Below the pieces are notes generated by a model. It saw nothing but the letters and a program-made list of their open reading frames with translations. It did no database searches and had not been told where the DNA came from. Shown here piece by piece: positions 32,551 through 41,050 of a stretch of 64,000 nucleotides of DNA (position 1 is the first letter of the stretch; every line of letters starts with the position of its first letter). The stretch covers positions 183,009 through 247,008 of the forward strand of contig QHNH01000016.1 in NCBI GenBank assembly GCA_003218375.1, read 5' to 3'. The stretch comes from Verrucomicrobiota bacterium. Its GTDB lineage: Bacteria > Verrucomicrobiota > Verrucomicrobiia > Chthoniobacterales > UBA10450. Made by a program: the position numbers and the translations under genes.

Positions 32551-33795
32551 CTAATCGAGATCGATTTCGTAGACCTCCACCAGCGCAATCCCGGTGCCGC
32601 CATCGGCCCCGGTCACGACCGTTGTGTAATAACCAGGCTCCAATCGCACGAGCACCGCGGCCTCTTTCGGATCGGTGGGCGGAATGGTTGTTGCCACGAT
32701 CTCTGCCGCGTTGTCGTTCGTCTGCCAATCGTTGTTCTCCTTCAGCATGGTTCCACCTTCGAAGAGCTGGAGCTTCGGATCCGCCAGGACCGGGCTTACT
32801 CCGTGCTGCACGAGCGTCGGCCCGAGGGCACGGATCAGGACCAACTTCGGTCCGCCGGTAAGGATGAACCCGCCGATCAACTGCCCCTGGCCTGTATTCA
32901 CAAACCCGCGGGTCGAGATATTCGCCATATGATTCGCCGCCGATTCCTGCGTGGCCCGAATCTCATAGACGACGCCGTTCCAGGTGAACGTGCCGAAGAT
33001 CACGCCATGATTAAACGTCAGGTTGCCCGTGATCGTCTCGCCGGTGACGAGCGTTAACGTGAACGTCGCGTGAATCGTTCGCGCGCTTGCATCCTCGTCG
33101 TGGTCCTCCTGATCGTCTTCATCCTCATCGCCGTCGCCGGGTGTAGCTGTCGGTGTCGCGGTTGGAGTTGCCGTCGGAGTGGCTGTAGGTGTTGCCGTCG
33201 GCGTCGCGGTTGCAGTTGCCGTCGGAGTGGCCGTCGGTGTCGCCATCGGCGTCCCACTCGGGGTTGCAGTTGGCGTCGGTGTCGGCGTCGCGTTTGGAAC
33301 GATCGTGATCGTGCCGAAACCACCGATCGTCGTCGTCCCATGTTTGCCGACCAGGAAGATGTGGTTCTGCGAATCGATCAGAATCTTCGTCTCGATATTT
33401 CCGGCCGAGCTCTGCGCCGGCGCCGAGTAGCGTCCTGCGATCGCTTCCGTGTCGCCAAACGCCGAGACGCGATTGGCCGTGATGTTCTGGCCCAGATACG
33501 TCGCCGTGATGGTCGTGTCCGTGATCGTGCCAGTGATCGTCAATTGCTTGTTCGTCTTTAACGAAAACTTGCCGTTGCCGCCTGCGCCGCCGCCCGCGAA
33601 CCCCGATTGCTGGCCGGCCACGTCAAAGAAGTAAGCCGAGATCGCGTGGTTGCCCTGGACGAAAAAGACAATCTTGCCGCCTCCAGCCAGATCGCCCTCG
33701 TAAAAACCGCGTTTGCTTTGATCGCCCCATGCCGTCGGCGCCAGACAAAGCGCCAGAACGAGGACGGATAAGAATTTCCCTAAAATACCCTTCAT
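32551..33795 (-). CDS. secreted protein with Thr-Pro linker and C-terminal verrucomicrobial module
   Basis: The product has 414 residues. A signal peptide spans about 1-24 (FLSVLVLALCLAPTAWG). A beta-rich N-terminal domain covers about 25-165. A linker of ATPTATPT repeats (about 168-218) is encoded by 12-base tandem repeats and is followed by an acidic patch (DGDEDEDDQEDHDEDA). A second beta domain follows, then a C-terminal module (about 290-412: NISTRGFVNTGQGQLIGGFI, RALGPTLVQHG, LEPGYYTTVVTG). That last module is the same type that occurs twice in the esterase at 30091-31854. It is probably surface-exposed. The enzymatic role is unknown. Confidence 0.85.
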   Translation of the reverse strand: MKGILGKFLSVLVLALCLAPTAWGDQSKRGFYEGDLAGGGKIVFFVQGNHAISAYFFDVAGQQSGFAGGGAGGNGKFSLKTNKQLTITGTITDTTITATYLGQNITANRVSAFGDTEAIAGRYSAPAQSSAGNIETKILIDSQNHIFLVGKHGTTTIGGFGTITIVPNATPTPTPTATPSGTPMATPTATPTATATATPTATPTATPTATPTATPTATPGDGDEDEDDQEDHDEDASARTIHATFTLTLVTGETITGNLTFNHGVIFGTFTWNGVVYEIRATQESAANHMANISTRGFVNTGQGQLIGGFILTGGPKLVLIRALGPTLVQHGVSPVLADPKLQLFEGGTMLKENNDWQTNDNAAEIVATTIPPTDPKEAAVLVRLEPGYYTTVVTGADGGTGIALVEVYEIDLD

Positions 33796-34000
33796 AACTC
33801 CTCCCGTTAATTAATTGTTTAAGGGACATAATAAAATACGTCCGGTCGGCAATCAATGGCCGTATCATGCGCCCCGTTTCCGACCCTCTTTCTTCTCTCG
33901 CTTTCGGCATTGGGCGTTGGGCGTTTGCTGCGCTCCCGAGGCGCGCAGCCGCCGTGCGCCAAACGAATCAAAGAAAGAGAATCAAATCCAAGGAACCCAA

Positions 34001-34966
34001 ATGAAAACACTTATCGCACTCCTGACCGCCTGTTGCTGCGCTCTGGCTTTCGCAGCCCAGCCCGTGGAACCGGTCGAGCAGGCCGACGTCACGAAACCAG
34101 CGCAAAAACCGAAGAATGCGCCGAAGCAACAGATCGTGCCGCAACCGCAGCGCACGTTGCCGAACACGAAAGTCCAGAAGCCGCACATCGAGCGCTCGAC
34201 GAATGCCGTCCATGACAACACCCTGCGCAAGAATGGGCCGAAGAAGGAACGGACGGTGCCCGCGGTTCAATCCAACACCCTGAACAACGTCCAGTCGAAG
34301 AAGACCCAAACCAGCAAATCACCCAAGCTCGAGAAAAAACAAACGGCGCCCATTACGAACACAACGACAAACCCGCCCGCCACCACTACGACCGCTCCGA
34401 GCACGACTACGACGGCCCCGACCACTAACGTTCAGCCGAAGAACGTCAAGGTCGACCCGGCGACCGTGAAAAACGTCCAGGCCAAGTACGCGAACTTTAA
34501 AGCGCAACCCAAGACCAACGTCACCAGTGCCCAGTTCAATCCCAATTATCGGATCGCAGCCGCGCAGAATTGGACCGGCCCGCAGTACAACGCTTTCCGG
34601 ACCTACCAGCCTCAGTGGCACGACCAGGGCTGGTGGAGTTCTCATTACACCACCCTCAGCCTCATCGCGGGTGGCTGGTACTTCTGGGACGCCGGCTATT
34701 GGTATCCTGCCTGGGGTTACGATGAAGCCGCCGCCTATTACCCGTACGACGGCCCCATTTACGTCGGCCCGCAGGCGCGCCCGTTCGACCAGGTCGTAGC
34801 CGATGTCCAGGCCATCTTGCAGGAGCAAGGCTATTACAAAGGCGAAGTCGACGGTCTGGTCGGCCCGCTCACTCGCGAAGCGCTCACCGCTTATCAGGCA
34901 GCCGCCGGTCTGCCGCCCACCGCTTCCATCGACGAGCCGACCTTGAACTCACTCGGCCTGAGTTAA
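34001..34966 (+). CDS. secreted peptidoglycan-binding-domain protein
   Basis: The product has 321 residues from ATG 34001 with AAGGAAC upstream; the longer ORF lacks a signal peptide at its start. The signal peptide is KTLIALLTACCCALAFA. A long Lys/Thr/Pro/Asn-rich disordered region spans about 20-185, including a TTTTAPSTTTTAPTT stretch. A Trp/Tyr-rich segment follows (GGWYFWDAGYWYPAWGYDEA). A C-terminal PG_binding_1 domain ends it (about 262-320: VQAILQEQGYYKGEVDGLVG, LTREALTAYQAAAGL). It shares this plan with 55792-56637. It is likely periplasmic and bound to the cell wall. An AT-rich divergent promoter region lies at 33796-34000. Confidence 0.85.
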   Translation: MKTLIALLTACCCALAFAAQPVEPVEQADVTKPAQKPKNAPKQQIVPQPQRTLPNTKVQKPHIERSTNAVHDNTLRKNGPKKERTVPAVQSNTLNNVQSKKTQTSKSPKLEKKQTAPITNTTTNPPATTTTAPSTTTTAPTTNVQPKNVKVDPATVKNVQAKYANFKAQPKTNVTSAQFNPNYRIAAAQNWTGPQYNAFRTYQPQWHDQGWWSSHYTTLSLIAGGWYFWDAGYWYPAWGYDEAAAYYPYDGPIYVGPQARPFDQVVADVQAILQEQGYYKGEVDGLVGPLTREALTAYQAAAGLPPTASIDEPTLNSLGLS

Positions 34967-34984
34967 TTCGACGTCCGACTTCGT

Positions 34985-35020
34985 CGTTCCTCGTTCCCAA
35001 GTTGCACTTGGGAATCGAGC
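34985..35020. repeat. CGTTCCCAAG..CTTGGGAA hairpin repeat
   Basis: CTCGTTCCCAAGTTGCACTT GGGAATCGAG is a hairpin of the same type as 31887-31911. The rest of 34967-35533 has word-like CTCCGACTTCTGCCTTCCGA and CGTCATTCGCCAGACGTCAC strings and no gene that I can support. Confidence 0.7.
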
Positions 35021-35533
35021 CCTCGGGAGCGGTGCGAGATGGACCTGCCCAACGGGTAAGCTTCGGGGGAAGCGAATCAACGTCAGTGCTTCCCTGTCCT
35101 CCGACTTCTGCCTTCCGACCTCTGACCTCCGCCCCCATCTCGTCACACGTCATTCGCCAGACGTCACTGGCTTCGTCCAACTATCCGGCCCGAAAGCGGC
35201 GTCGCCTGTCATCAAAACTGCGCAACCGAAGAGAATGAGAAACAATCGGATCCGGCCCACTCCGCGCGCCTCCTGGGGAGGAAACATATTGCAGTGGTGA
35301 TTTTATCAAGCCATGGACGCTCACGACAACAGGAATTGACGGATGATCGTGGGCACCGAGAAGCATTCCACTCCGAAAGGAAATCCGATAAAGCGCGGCA
35401 ATCTCGGCGACTTCGTCGCGTGACGGGCCACGATTGGCCCCTCAGCACGCACGGCGGCGTGAGCCACCCGATTTCTGAAATTTTTTCTGGTAACGCGCCT
35501 ATGCCTTGCTGGATTGTCGAAAGAACGCACCGG

Positions 35534-36148
35534 ATGAGAGGAAATGGCAAAATCGGATACTGGAGAAACCCTTCGATTTGGGTCGGGGTCTTGGTGCTAA
35601 TGGCCGGCCTCCTAATCTCTCTTTACCTCGTCTGGCTTGTTTGGGCCCGAGGGTTCGAGCTCGCACGAGCGAGCAGCTATGGCGAACTCCTTCTCGTTGC
35701 GGTCTTGAGCGTTGAGGGTCTTGTTGCAATAGCCGGTTTCTTTCACGCGGATGAAGATCGCCGCCGAGAAAATATGGTAGCGATCATTGAGCAAATCGCG
35801 CAACACAACTGGCAAGTTGCTAGTAATCCAAATTTCCGGCCCGTGGTCAGTCGTCTGTTGGGCCACGCATCTCCGGCAACTCCGGCTGCTATGGACGAAT
35901 ACTGGGCGGCGCGGCTATTGCATTTAAGTCACGTGAACCTTCTGTGGCAAGCATGGGAGCTAAATGGTGAAGCAGATCTTAATAGACACGAGGGGTGGAG
36001 ACGATTTGCCAGACGAGTGGCCGGTCATCTCTCAAAATGCGACCCATCTTCAGCGTCTCAGGAAGAGAAGGCTTGCAGTGACCTCTGGAGAGAGCTTCAT
36101 GATGGGATCTGGCCGAACGCATTCGTACAGTGGCTTGAGCGAGCTTAA
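35534..36148 (+). CDS. membrane protein, unknown
   Basis: The product has 204 residues from ATG 35534 (MRGNGKIGYW). Two membrane helices are clear, at about 13-35 (IWVGVLVLMAGLLISLYLVW) and 48-68 (ELLLVAVLSVEGLVAIAGFF). A soluble helical C-terminal domain follows (about 75-204) with many Trp and His residues (LLHLSHVNLLWQAWEL, RELHDGIWPNAFVQWLERA). The more upstream part of the ORF has no protein-like character and was left out. The neighbourhood (PLD-like protein and beta-helix-like membrane protein) looks accessory. The function is unknown. Confidence 0.6.
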   Translation: MRGNGKIGYWRNPSIWVGVLVLMAGLLISLYLVWLVWARGFELARASSYGELLLVAVLSVEGLVAIAGFFHADEDRRRENMVAIIEQIAQHNWQVASNPNFRPVVSRLLGHASPATPAAMDEYWAARLLHLSHVNLLWQAWELNGEADLNRHEGWRRFARRVAGHLSKCDPSSASQEEKACSDLWRELHDGIWPNAFVQWLERA

Positions 36149-36159
36149 ATAGATAGAGC

Positions 36160-36837
36160 CTAGACCTGCAAATCCGTGGGCCAAAGAAAATAGGGACCTT
36201 TGCCCATCCGAAATTCGCCGCCGGCTTCGCGGCCTTTAGAGGTAATGTAGTGCTTATTCCCCTCGCGACGCTCCAGATAGCCGCGTCCGACTAATTTGTT
36301 GAATAGTTGGGTGGTTTGCACTCCCAGCTTCGCAGCGAGCTTGGCGGTCGTGAGCTTATCATAAAGCGGCGCCGATTCCTCAACCAGAGGAGTTGGCGAG
36401 TTGAGCACCTCGGCTGTTCCTCCGCTGATCCGAATAATCCGCAACGCCTCCTGCGACACGGAGTGATAGAGGTCTGGCTCGGTCAACTTGGCGAACAGAA
36501 TTCCCATTTCCTGGTTATTGGCTTGGCTGAAATCGTAAAGATTTAGGCTCGTTACCATACCGAAGTCTTCGTTCAGGTAACATTTCACATGAACGTTTTT
36601 GCAGAACGTGACAGAGACCCGGTTGATGGCTTTGAGGCGTTCGACCTCGTCGCACTGTTCCTTCTTGCCGTAAACAATTTGAACCTGCACTCCCAGTCTG
36701 GCGGCATCCTCAATTAGCTCCCGGACACGTGGCCGCAGTTTCAAATAGGGACTGATCAAGACGATGCGGCGTTTCGCCGTCTTGAGCAGCTGTTCGAGTT
36801 GATAACTGATCGCCGTCGTGTCGAGGAACTCCGCCAT
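36160..36837 (-). CDS. phospholipase D-like protein with winged-helix C-terminus
   Basis: The product has 225 residues from ATG 36837 (MAEFLDTTAISYQLEQLLKT). One HKD motif is visible: His83-x-Lys85 (NVHVKCYLNEDFG), Ser97, Asn99 (TSLNLYDFS) and Glu110 (NNQEMGILF), as in PLD-family nucleases and phosphodiesterases that dimerise to form one active site. Residues 150-205 form a winged-helix-like domain (AKLAAKLGVQTTQLFNKLVG, GYLERREGNKHYITSKG). The combination suggests a nucleic-acid-acting enzyme. The adjacent genes are of unknown function, and a defence role is only a possibility. Confidence 0.82.
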   Translation of the reverse strand: MAEFLDTTAISYQLEQLLKTAKRRIVLISPYLKLRPRVRELIEDAARLGVQVQIVYGKKEQCDEVERLKAINRVSVTFCKNVHVKCYLNEDFGMVTSLNLYDFSQANNQEMGILFAKLTEPDLYHSVSQEALRIIRISGGTAEVLNSPTPLVEESAPLYDKLTTAKLAAKLGVQTTQLFNKLVGRGYLERREGNKHYITSKGREAGGEFRMGKGPYFLWPTDLQV

Positions 36838-37103
36838 GGGCCAAGGGAAAAGCAGCAACGGTACCAGCGGTAAGGGCGAAGCACGCGCTGTCCCTCGGAA
36901 GGAAGCATATCGCAGGGTCGGTTATCAGGCCTGGGTCAGGTCGGCGAGCGGACGCAGCGGGCAGGACGGTCCGTCGTCTCCCCTGCAAGGCGGGCCGTAG
37001 ATGTGGGCTTTTCGACTCGACGAAGAGGACGGGCTGCTGATAAATCGCTTCGCCGCCCCCGAAACAACCCCAGTCCAAAAATCTACCGCATCATAGCTAT
37101 TAC

Positions 37104-38921
37104 ATGAAGGAAATTATCCATTCTGCACTGTTAGGGGGGTTTGGTCGTATTCGTCCTCGAATTAATAGGATTTCTGCCGCAGGCGAATTGCTCTTCGCCG
37201 CGGTCGCGTTGTGCGCATTGTGGCCAACAACTGCACCGGCGGAGGAAAGAAAAACCGTTACGATTCAAGGGACCGAGCCTGAATTATGGATGATCCGGGA
37301 GCTTCAGGCCAACGGATTTGCGGATTTCCGCGCGCGGGATCCGAAATCTTCGAAGATAGTCTCGGCCAATTTTCTCGAAAAACTACTTAGCGGCAAGCTA
37401 CAGGTGCTTCTACCCCCCGTTATCAAACTATATGACATCACGGTGGAAGGAGACGTTTTCCTCGACGCACAAGTCATTGCACAGCACATATACATTTGTG
37501 GCGCCGAATTCAAAGGTCGAGTTGAGTTACGACATGTTACCGCCAATGGTTCGCTCGAAGTTTGCAACTCATCCTTCGAGTCCGAAGTTACCTTTACAGA
37601 GTGTGACCTGATCGGAGGTGTTCGCTTTGCGAACGACTCTTTCGAGGGGGGATTTTACGCCAAAGATTCTTCGTTTAGACAATATTTGCGCATCATCGGA
37701 CGCGCCCAGTATCCCTCAAAGTTCATCAAGTTGGAAGACGTTCTCGCGTCGACCGCCATCGAGCTTCGGGATGTCGCCTGCGATGACATTATCCTTACTT
37801 CGGTGGACTGTAATTCCCTCGCTATTACTGAAGTTACTGTTTTTGGAGCGCTCAAGGCGTCGGAACTCACCATCACGAAACGACTTTTCGTTAGCGATAA
37901 TGAACTTGGAGTAAAGGGGAGTCCTCCAATCGAGCCGGAGCGAGAATATGCTTTGTTCTTCTCAGATGTTTTCGTCGGCACTACTGCACGTCTATACCGG
38001 AATCGGATCGAGGGAAATGCCACATTCACAAACGTCGTAGCCAACTCGATCTTGGCCTTTGACGGTTCGGAATTTCGATCACCGCTTCCTTCTCATTTTT
38101 CGCTGCTCAACTGTAACGCGGACTGTTCCTTCAGCGATACGACGTTTTCGGCCGGACCTGAACTAAGCTCCTTATCAATCGCGGAACAATTAGTATTCCG
38201 AGGGGCTACAATTCTTGGGGATCACCCGTTATTGATCAAACAATGCAATGTCAATGGAGTGGCAGTACTGGATTTCAAACGAGTGCCGTCGAGTATCTCG
38301 TTAGAGGGCTCCTATTTCAAGGCACTGGGTTTGCCCGATATTCCGGAAAGGCGGCAAACGGTATACGCATTGGGCGGGATGGATTTTCAGCGCATTACGG
38401 CGAAGGGCAATGACCCGTTGCGATGGGTTCGTTTCCTGGAGGCAAGTGATTTCGCGGAACCTTTTGGCTCCCGTCTCAGAACGTTCTTACTGGACGACGG
38501 CCAAAAGAAGGCTGCCGATGGCGTCCGAGTGGAACTGAAACGACACCAACGCAAGACAATGGAAAAAGGCACATGGCCGGAATTTATCGACCGGGTGTAC
38601 GACGCTTTGTTAGAATACGGCACGCGTCCGTGGCGGGGGCTCTGGATCTTTCCACTATGCGTCTTCGTGTTCGGCATGTTTGTGTATCGCAGAAAACACA
38701 TGGAGTATACAGGGGGCACTGCTGAGTTAGGTAGCCGCAAAGAGCCGCCCTACTGGTCGGTGATTTATACAACCCAGAAATTAGTCCCTTTTTTCTTTCT
38801 GCTAGAACTAGAGGGATGGAAGCCTCGAGGGTATGTGGGATGGTTCTACTTATTGCTTTTCCCATTGGCGCAACTATCGCTCGGAGTGTTTTTGGCCCAC
38901 TATGCCTTCGAATTGATCTGA
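37104..38921 (+). CDS. beta-helix/pentapeptide-like membrane protein
   Basis: The product has 605 residues. A signal-like hydrophobic segment lies at about 25-48. A long region of short degenerate beta repeats follows (about 110-420, e.g. RVELRHVTANGSLEVCNSSF, GVRFANDSFEGGFYAKDSSF), consistent with a right-handed beta-helix or pentapeptide-like solenoid. Two or three C-terminal membrane helices lie at about 512-530 (LWIFPLCVFVFGMFVYRR), 555-570 and 578-602. Codon use and AT content differ from the core genes, suggesting transfer. Relatives with this plan are often annotated only as membrane proteins. The function is unknown. Confidence 0.75.
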   Translation: MKEIIHSALLGGFGRIRPRINRISAAGELLFAAVALCALWPTTAPAEERKTVTIQGTEPELWMIRELQANGFADFRARDPKSSKIVSANFLEKLLSGKLQVLLPPVIKLYDITVEGDVFLDAQVIAQHIYICGAEFKGRVELRHVTANGSLEVCNSSFESEVTFTECDLIGGVRFANDSFEGGFYAKDSSFRQYLRIIGRAQYPSKFIKLEDVLASTAIELRDVACDDIILTSVDCNSLAITEVTVFGALKASELTITKRLFVSDNELGVKGSPPIEPEREYALFFSDVFVGTTARLYRNRIEGNATFTNVVANSILAFDGSEFRSPLPSHFSLLNCNADCSFSDTTFSAGPELSSLSIAEQLVFRGATILGDHPLLIKQCNVNGVAVLDFKRVPSSISLEGSYFKALGLPDIPERRQTVYALGGMDFQRITAKGNDPLRWVRFLEASDFAEPFGSRLRTFLLDDGQKKAADGVRVELKRHQRKTMEKGTWPEFIDRVYDALLEYGTRPWRGLWIFPLCVFVFGMFVYRRKHMEYTGGTAELGSRKEPPYWSVIYTTQKLVPFFFLLELEGWKPRGYVGWFYLLLFPLAQLSLGVFLAHYAFELI

Positions 38922-39181
38922 GTGCTGGGCAAGGGAAAATCAGAAGGTCAATCAGCCGGGATTTCTCAGTCGCCAAGTCTCGTGAAACGCGGTGCGATCG
39001 GGACGATACCTCGAAAAAGAAACGGGCTGGAATACGCCGGGCTGGGAATCCGGCGAATAGGCGGTAACGCAGCTAGGGTAGCTGGCATGAGCGCGGGCGC
39101 GCGACTGACCAAAATTATTCCCGCCCGTTCTTCGCTCGTTCGGCTGAAGAATCAGCCGACTCGGATCTGCGCGGGATTGGC

Positions 39182-39811
39182 TTACACCACCATTAGTTTC
39201 GCCGGGTCGCTCCAGGCGCCCATGACGCCTTTGAGGCCACAGGTGCGCACCCGTACCCAGATGACTGTGCCGGGCGTGAAGCCGCCCAGGTTCGCTTTGC
39301 CGCCGCTGAACATGCCGGCCGGTTTCCAATCGCTTTCCGTGTTCGGGTCGCCGGTGTTGGTCTGGACGTCGTTGATGCTGTGTTGACGATCGGGCTGGTA
39401 GCGCGCGATCAGGGTGCCGCTCAGGTCGCCCTGGCGCACCACGAGATTTTGAGGCGCGCCCGGCGGCGTGGTGTCGGGCGTGCGCGCGGTTTCGTAGGAA
39501 GGAAACCCGCTCTGAACGAGAATGGCCGGGTCGCCGTCGGCGATGATGTTAACGTAATTGCCGAGGTTGCCCAGGGCGGTTTCCAGATCGTTCCGGGCCA
39601 CGTTGAACGCGATGATATCGGCCGTGGCTTTGCTGGCTTTCTTGTTCAGCGCGCTTTTGAACGTGTCGATCAAGGTCTGGAACGCGGCCATCGTCACCGG
39701 CGGAGTGGCGAAGGTCGCGGCGTTCGTGGTCGTGTCATCGTGGATTTTTTGGGCGGCCGGGAACAGGTCCGGCCCGGTGTAACCGCTGAAGTCAATGATT
39801 GCTTTAGTCAT
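39182..39811 (-). CDS. FN3-like protein of the verrucomicrobial small-protein type (copy 2)
   Basis: The product has 209 residues from ATG 39811 (MTKAIIDFSGYTGPDLFPAA). Residues 1-115 are helical (ARNDLETALGNLGNYVNIIA, DGDPAILVQSGFPSYETAR). Residues 120-209 are a fibronectin-III-like domain (PGAPQNLVVRQGDLSGTLIA, GTVIWVRVRTCGLKGVMGAW). No signal peptide is seen. The frame stays open 64 codons upstream through the 21-nt array, giving heptad-like peptides, but those codons have no protein character beyond the repeat. It is divergent from a LuxR-type regulator across the array. Compare 1479-2171. Confidence 0.8.
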   Translation of the reverse strand: MTKAIIDFSGYTGPDLFPAAQKIHDDTTTNAATFATPPVTMAAFQTLIDTFKSALNKKASKATADIIAFNVARNDLETALGNLGNYVNIIADGDPAILVQSGFPSYETARTPDTTPPGAPQNLVVRQGDLSGTLIARYQPDRQHSINDVQTNTGDPNTESDWKPAGMFSGGKANLGGFTPGTVIWVRVRTCGLKGVMGAWSDPAKLMVV

Positions 39812-39845
39812 GATTATGAGCGTTCGGGGAAGGGGTTTAGTGGTT

Positions 39846-40223
39846 GGTTGTCGTGAAATCGGGGAAGGTTTTCGGTGAACACCGGGAGCAAACCCGGGAA
39901 ACGAGTACCAGTTTTCGCGAACCTGGTACTTCGGCGCGGAGACATGGAAGGGTTTTCCCGAAACCGGTGCCGGTTTGGCGGAATTGGGTACCGGTTTGGC
40001 CAAATCTGGTACCGGGTTTCCGAAAACCGGCTCAGCTTTTCGAGAAAGGATGACCGGTCTACCGAAAACGAGTACTCAGGTTGCCGCTTGCCGGAAGCGA
40101 CCGCGCGAAAGCTGGAAGCGCCGTGGAAAAGGTAGGCAGCGTTTTCCCGCGAGCCGCGAGCGTTTCGAAGAAAGAAGCGCGCTTTTTGAACCGCTAACGG
40201 AGCCGCGGCCGGAGTTCGCGGAG
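39846..40223. repeat. array of eighteen 21-nt repeats upstream of FN3-like gene (array 2)
   Basis: Units begin at 39846, 39867, 39888, 39909/10, 39930, 39951, 39972, 39993, 40014, 40035, 40056, 40077, 40098, 40119, 40140, 40161, 40182 and 40203, with at most a one-base slip. The clearest unit is GGTTTTCCCGAAACCGGTGC C, and GGTACC or ACCGGT palindromes recur at the unit joints. Units from about 40077 on are more degenerate but keep phase (CGTTTTCCCGCG, CGTTTCGAAGAA, CTTTTTGAACCG). The left end is 35 bases from the FN3-like start codon. Confidence 0.85.
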
Positions 40224-40490
40224 TAATTGTGCTGTCCGAGGGGAGCAGGTTCACAAGGCGGAGTCTGCCAAACGCGCCTCGGCGCCGCTACCCACGAAAG
40301 GAGTAGTCGCCTTGCAAAACGCGGCACCCGCACGTTTCCCCTCGTAAAATCGTTTTTTCGTGCTCGGAAACGGCGCTTTTTTCCTTCGCGAATGTGTTCA
40401 TTCGCGCGGCCGCGCCGGGCGACTCGCGAAGATTGTTGCGGACATTTGACCCGCGCCCCGGTACTTCACTCCGCAACCTCAGAGTTCCCC

Positions 40491-40970
40491 TTGAAGAAAT
40501 CTCGCCCAGAACAGGCTTGCGGAGCGCTCATCGTAGCGCCGCGCGGCCGGATTCGTTTTATTAGCCGGGTAGCTACCCATTATTTAAAGGAACATTTCGG
40601 GCCGCGGCCGGACAGGCATCGTCTCCCGGAGCCGCTCGCTTCCTGGGCCCGGACCACGCCGAACACGCCGTTTTGCCTGTCAAAAAATGGCCGGATTGTT
40701 TTTGTCCATCTTATCGATCGCAGCCGGAAGGGAGCGCAATGTTTTCTCCTGGAAGAACGCGTGATCGAGGAGAGCAACCTCACGCCCCAGGAACTGTTAG
40801 TGCTGTCCTGGGTGAGGAAAGGGAAGTCGACCGAACAAATCGCGGCGATCGTCGGGCGGAAAGTCGGCACGGTGAAGAAACATCTGACCCGGATCTACGA
40901 AAAACTGGGCGTAGAAAACCGCACCGCCGCCGCCTTCTACGCCGACCGCTTCTTCACCGCCGAAGAGTAG
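40491..40970 (+). CDS. LuxR-type HTH regulator
   Basis: The protein has a C-terminal GerE/LuxR helix-turn-helix of about 60 residues (LTPQELLVLSWVRKGKSTEQ, IAAIVGRKVGTVKKHLTRIY, EKLGVENRTAA). About 80 preceding residues (GALIVAPRGRIRFISRVATH YLKEHFG) form a small PAS-like or partner domain seen in similar regulators. The frame is open much further upstream (to 40227), but that part is low-complexity. TTG 40491 is a reasonable start and gives 159 residues; the true start is uncertain. It is divergent from the FN3-like gene, separated by the 21-nt array, so it may bind there. Confidence 0.8.
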   Translation: MKKSRPEQACGALIVAPRGRIRFISRVATHYLKEHFGPRPDRHRLPEPLASWARTTPNTPFCLSKNGRIVFVHLIDRSRKGAQCFLLEERVIEESNLTPQELLVLSWVRKGKSTEQIAAIVGRKVGTVKKHLTRIYEKLGVENRTAAAFYADRFFTAEE

Positions 40971-41050
40971 GGGTGCTCCGCGATCCCGCCACTATTCTGG
41001 TCAATCAGGATTCCAAGGCCAACGGTCGGACGCTGTAATCAGTGTTCACG

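Noticed and set aside
39846-40223. 21-nt array read as CRISPR
   Set aside because: Units follow one another without spacers, are too short and too degenerate, and no cas genes are present.
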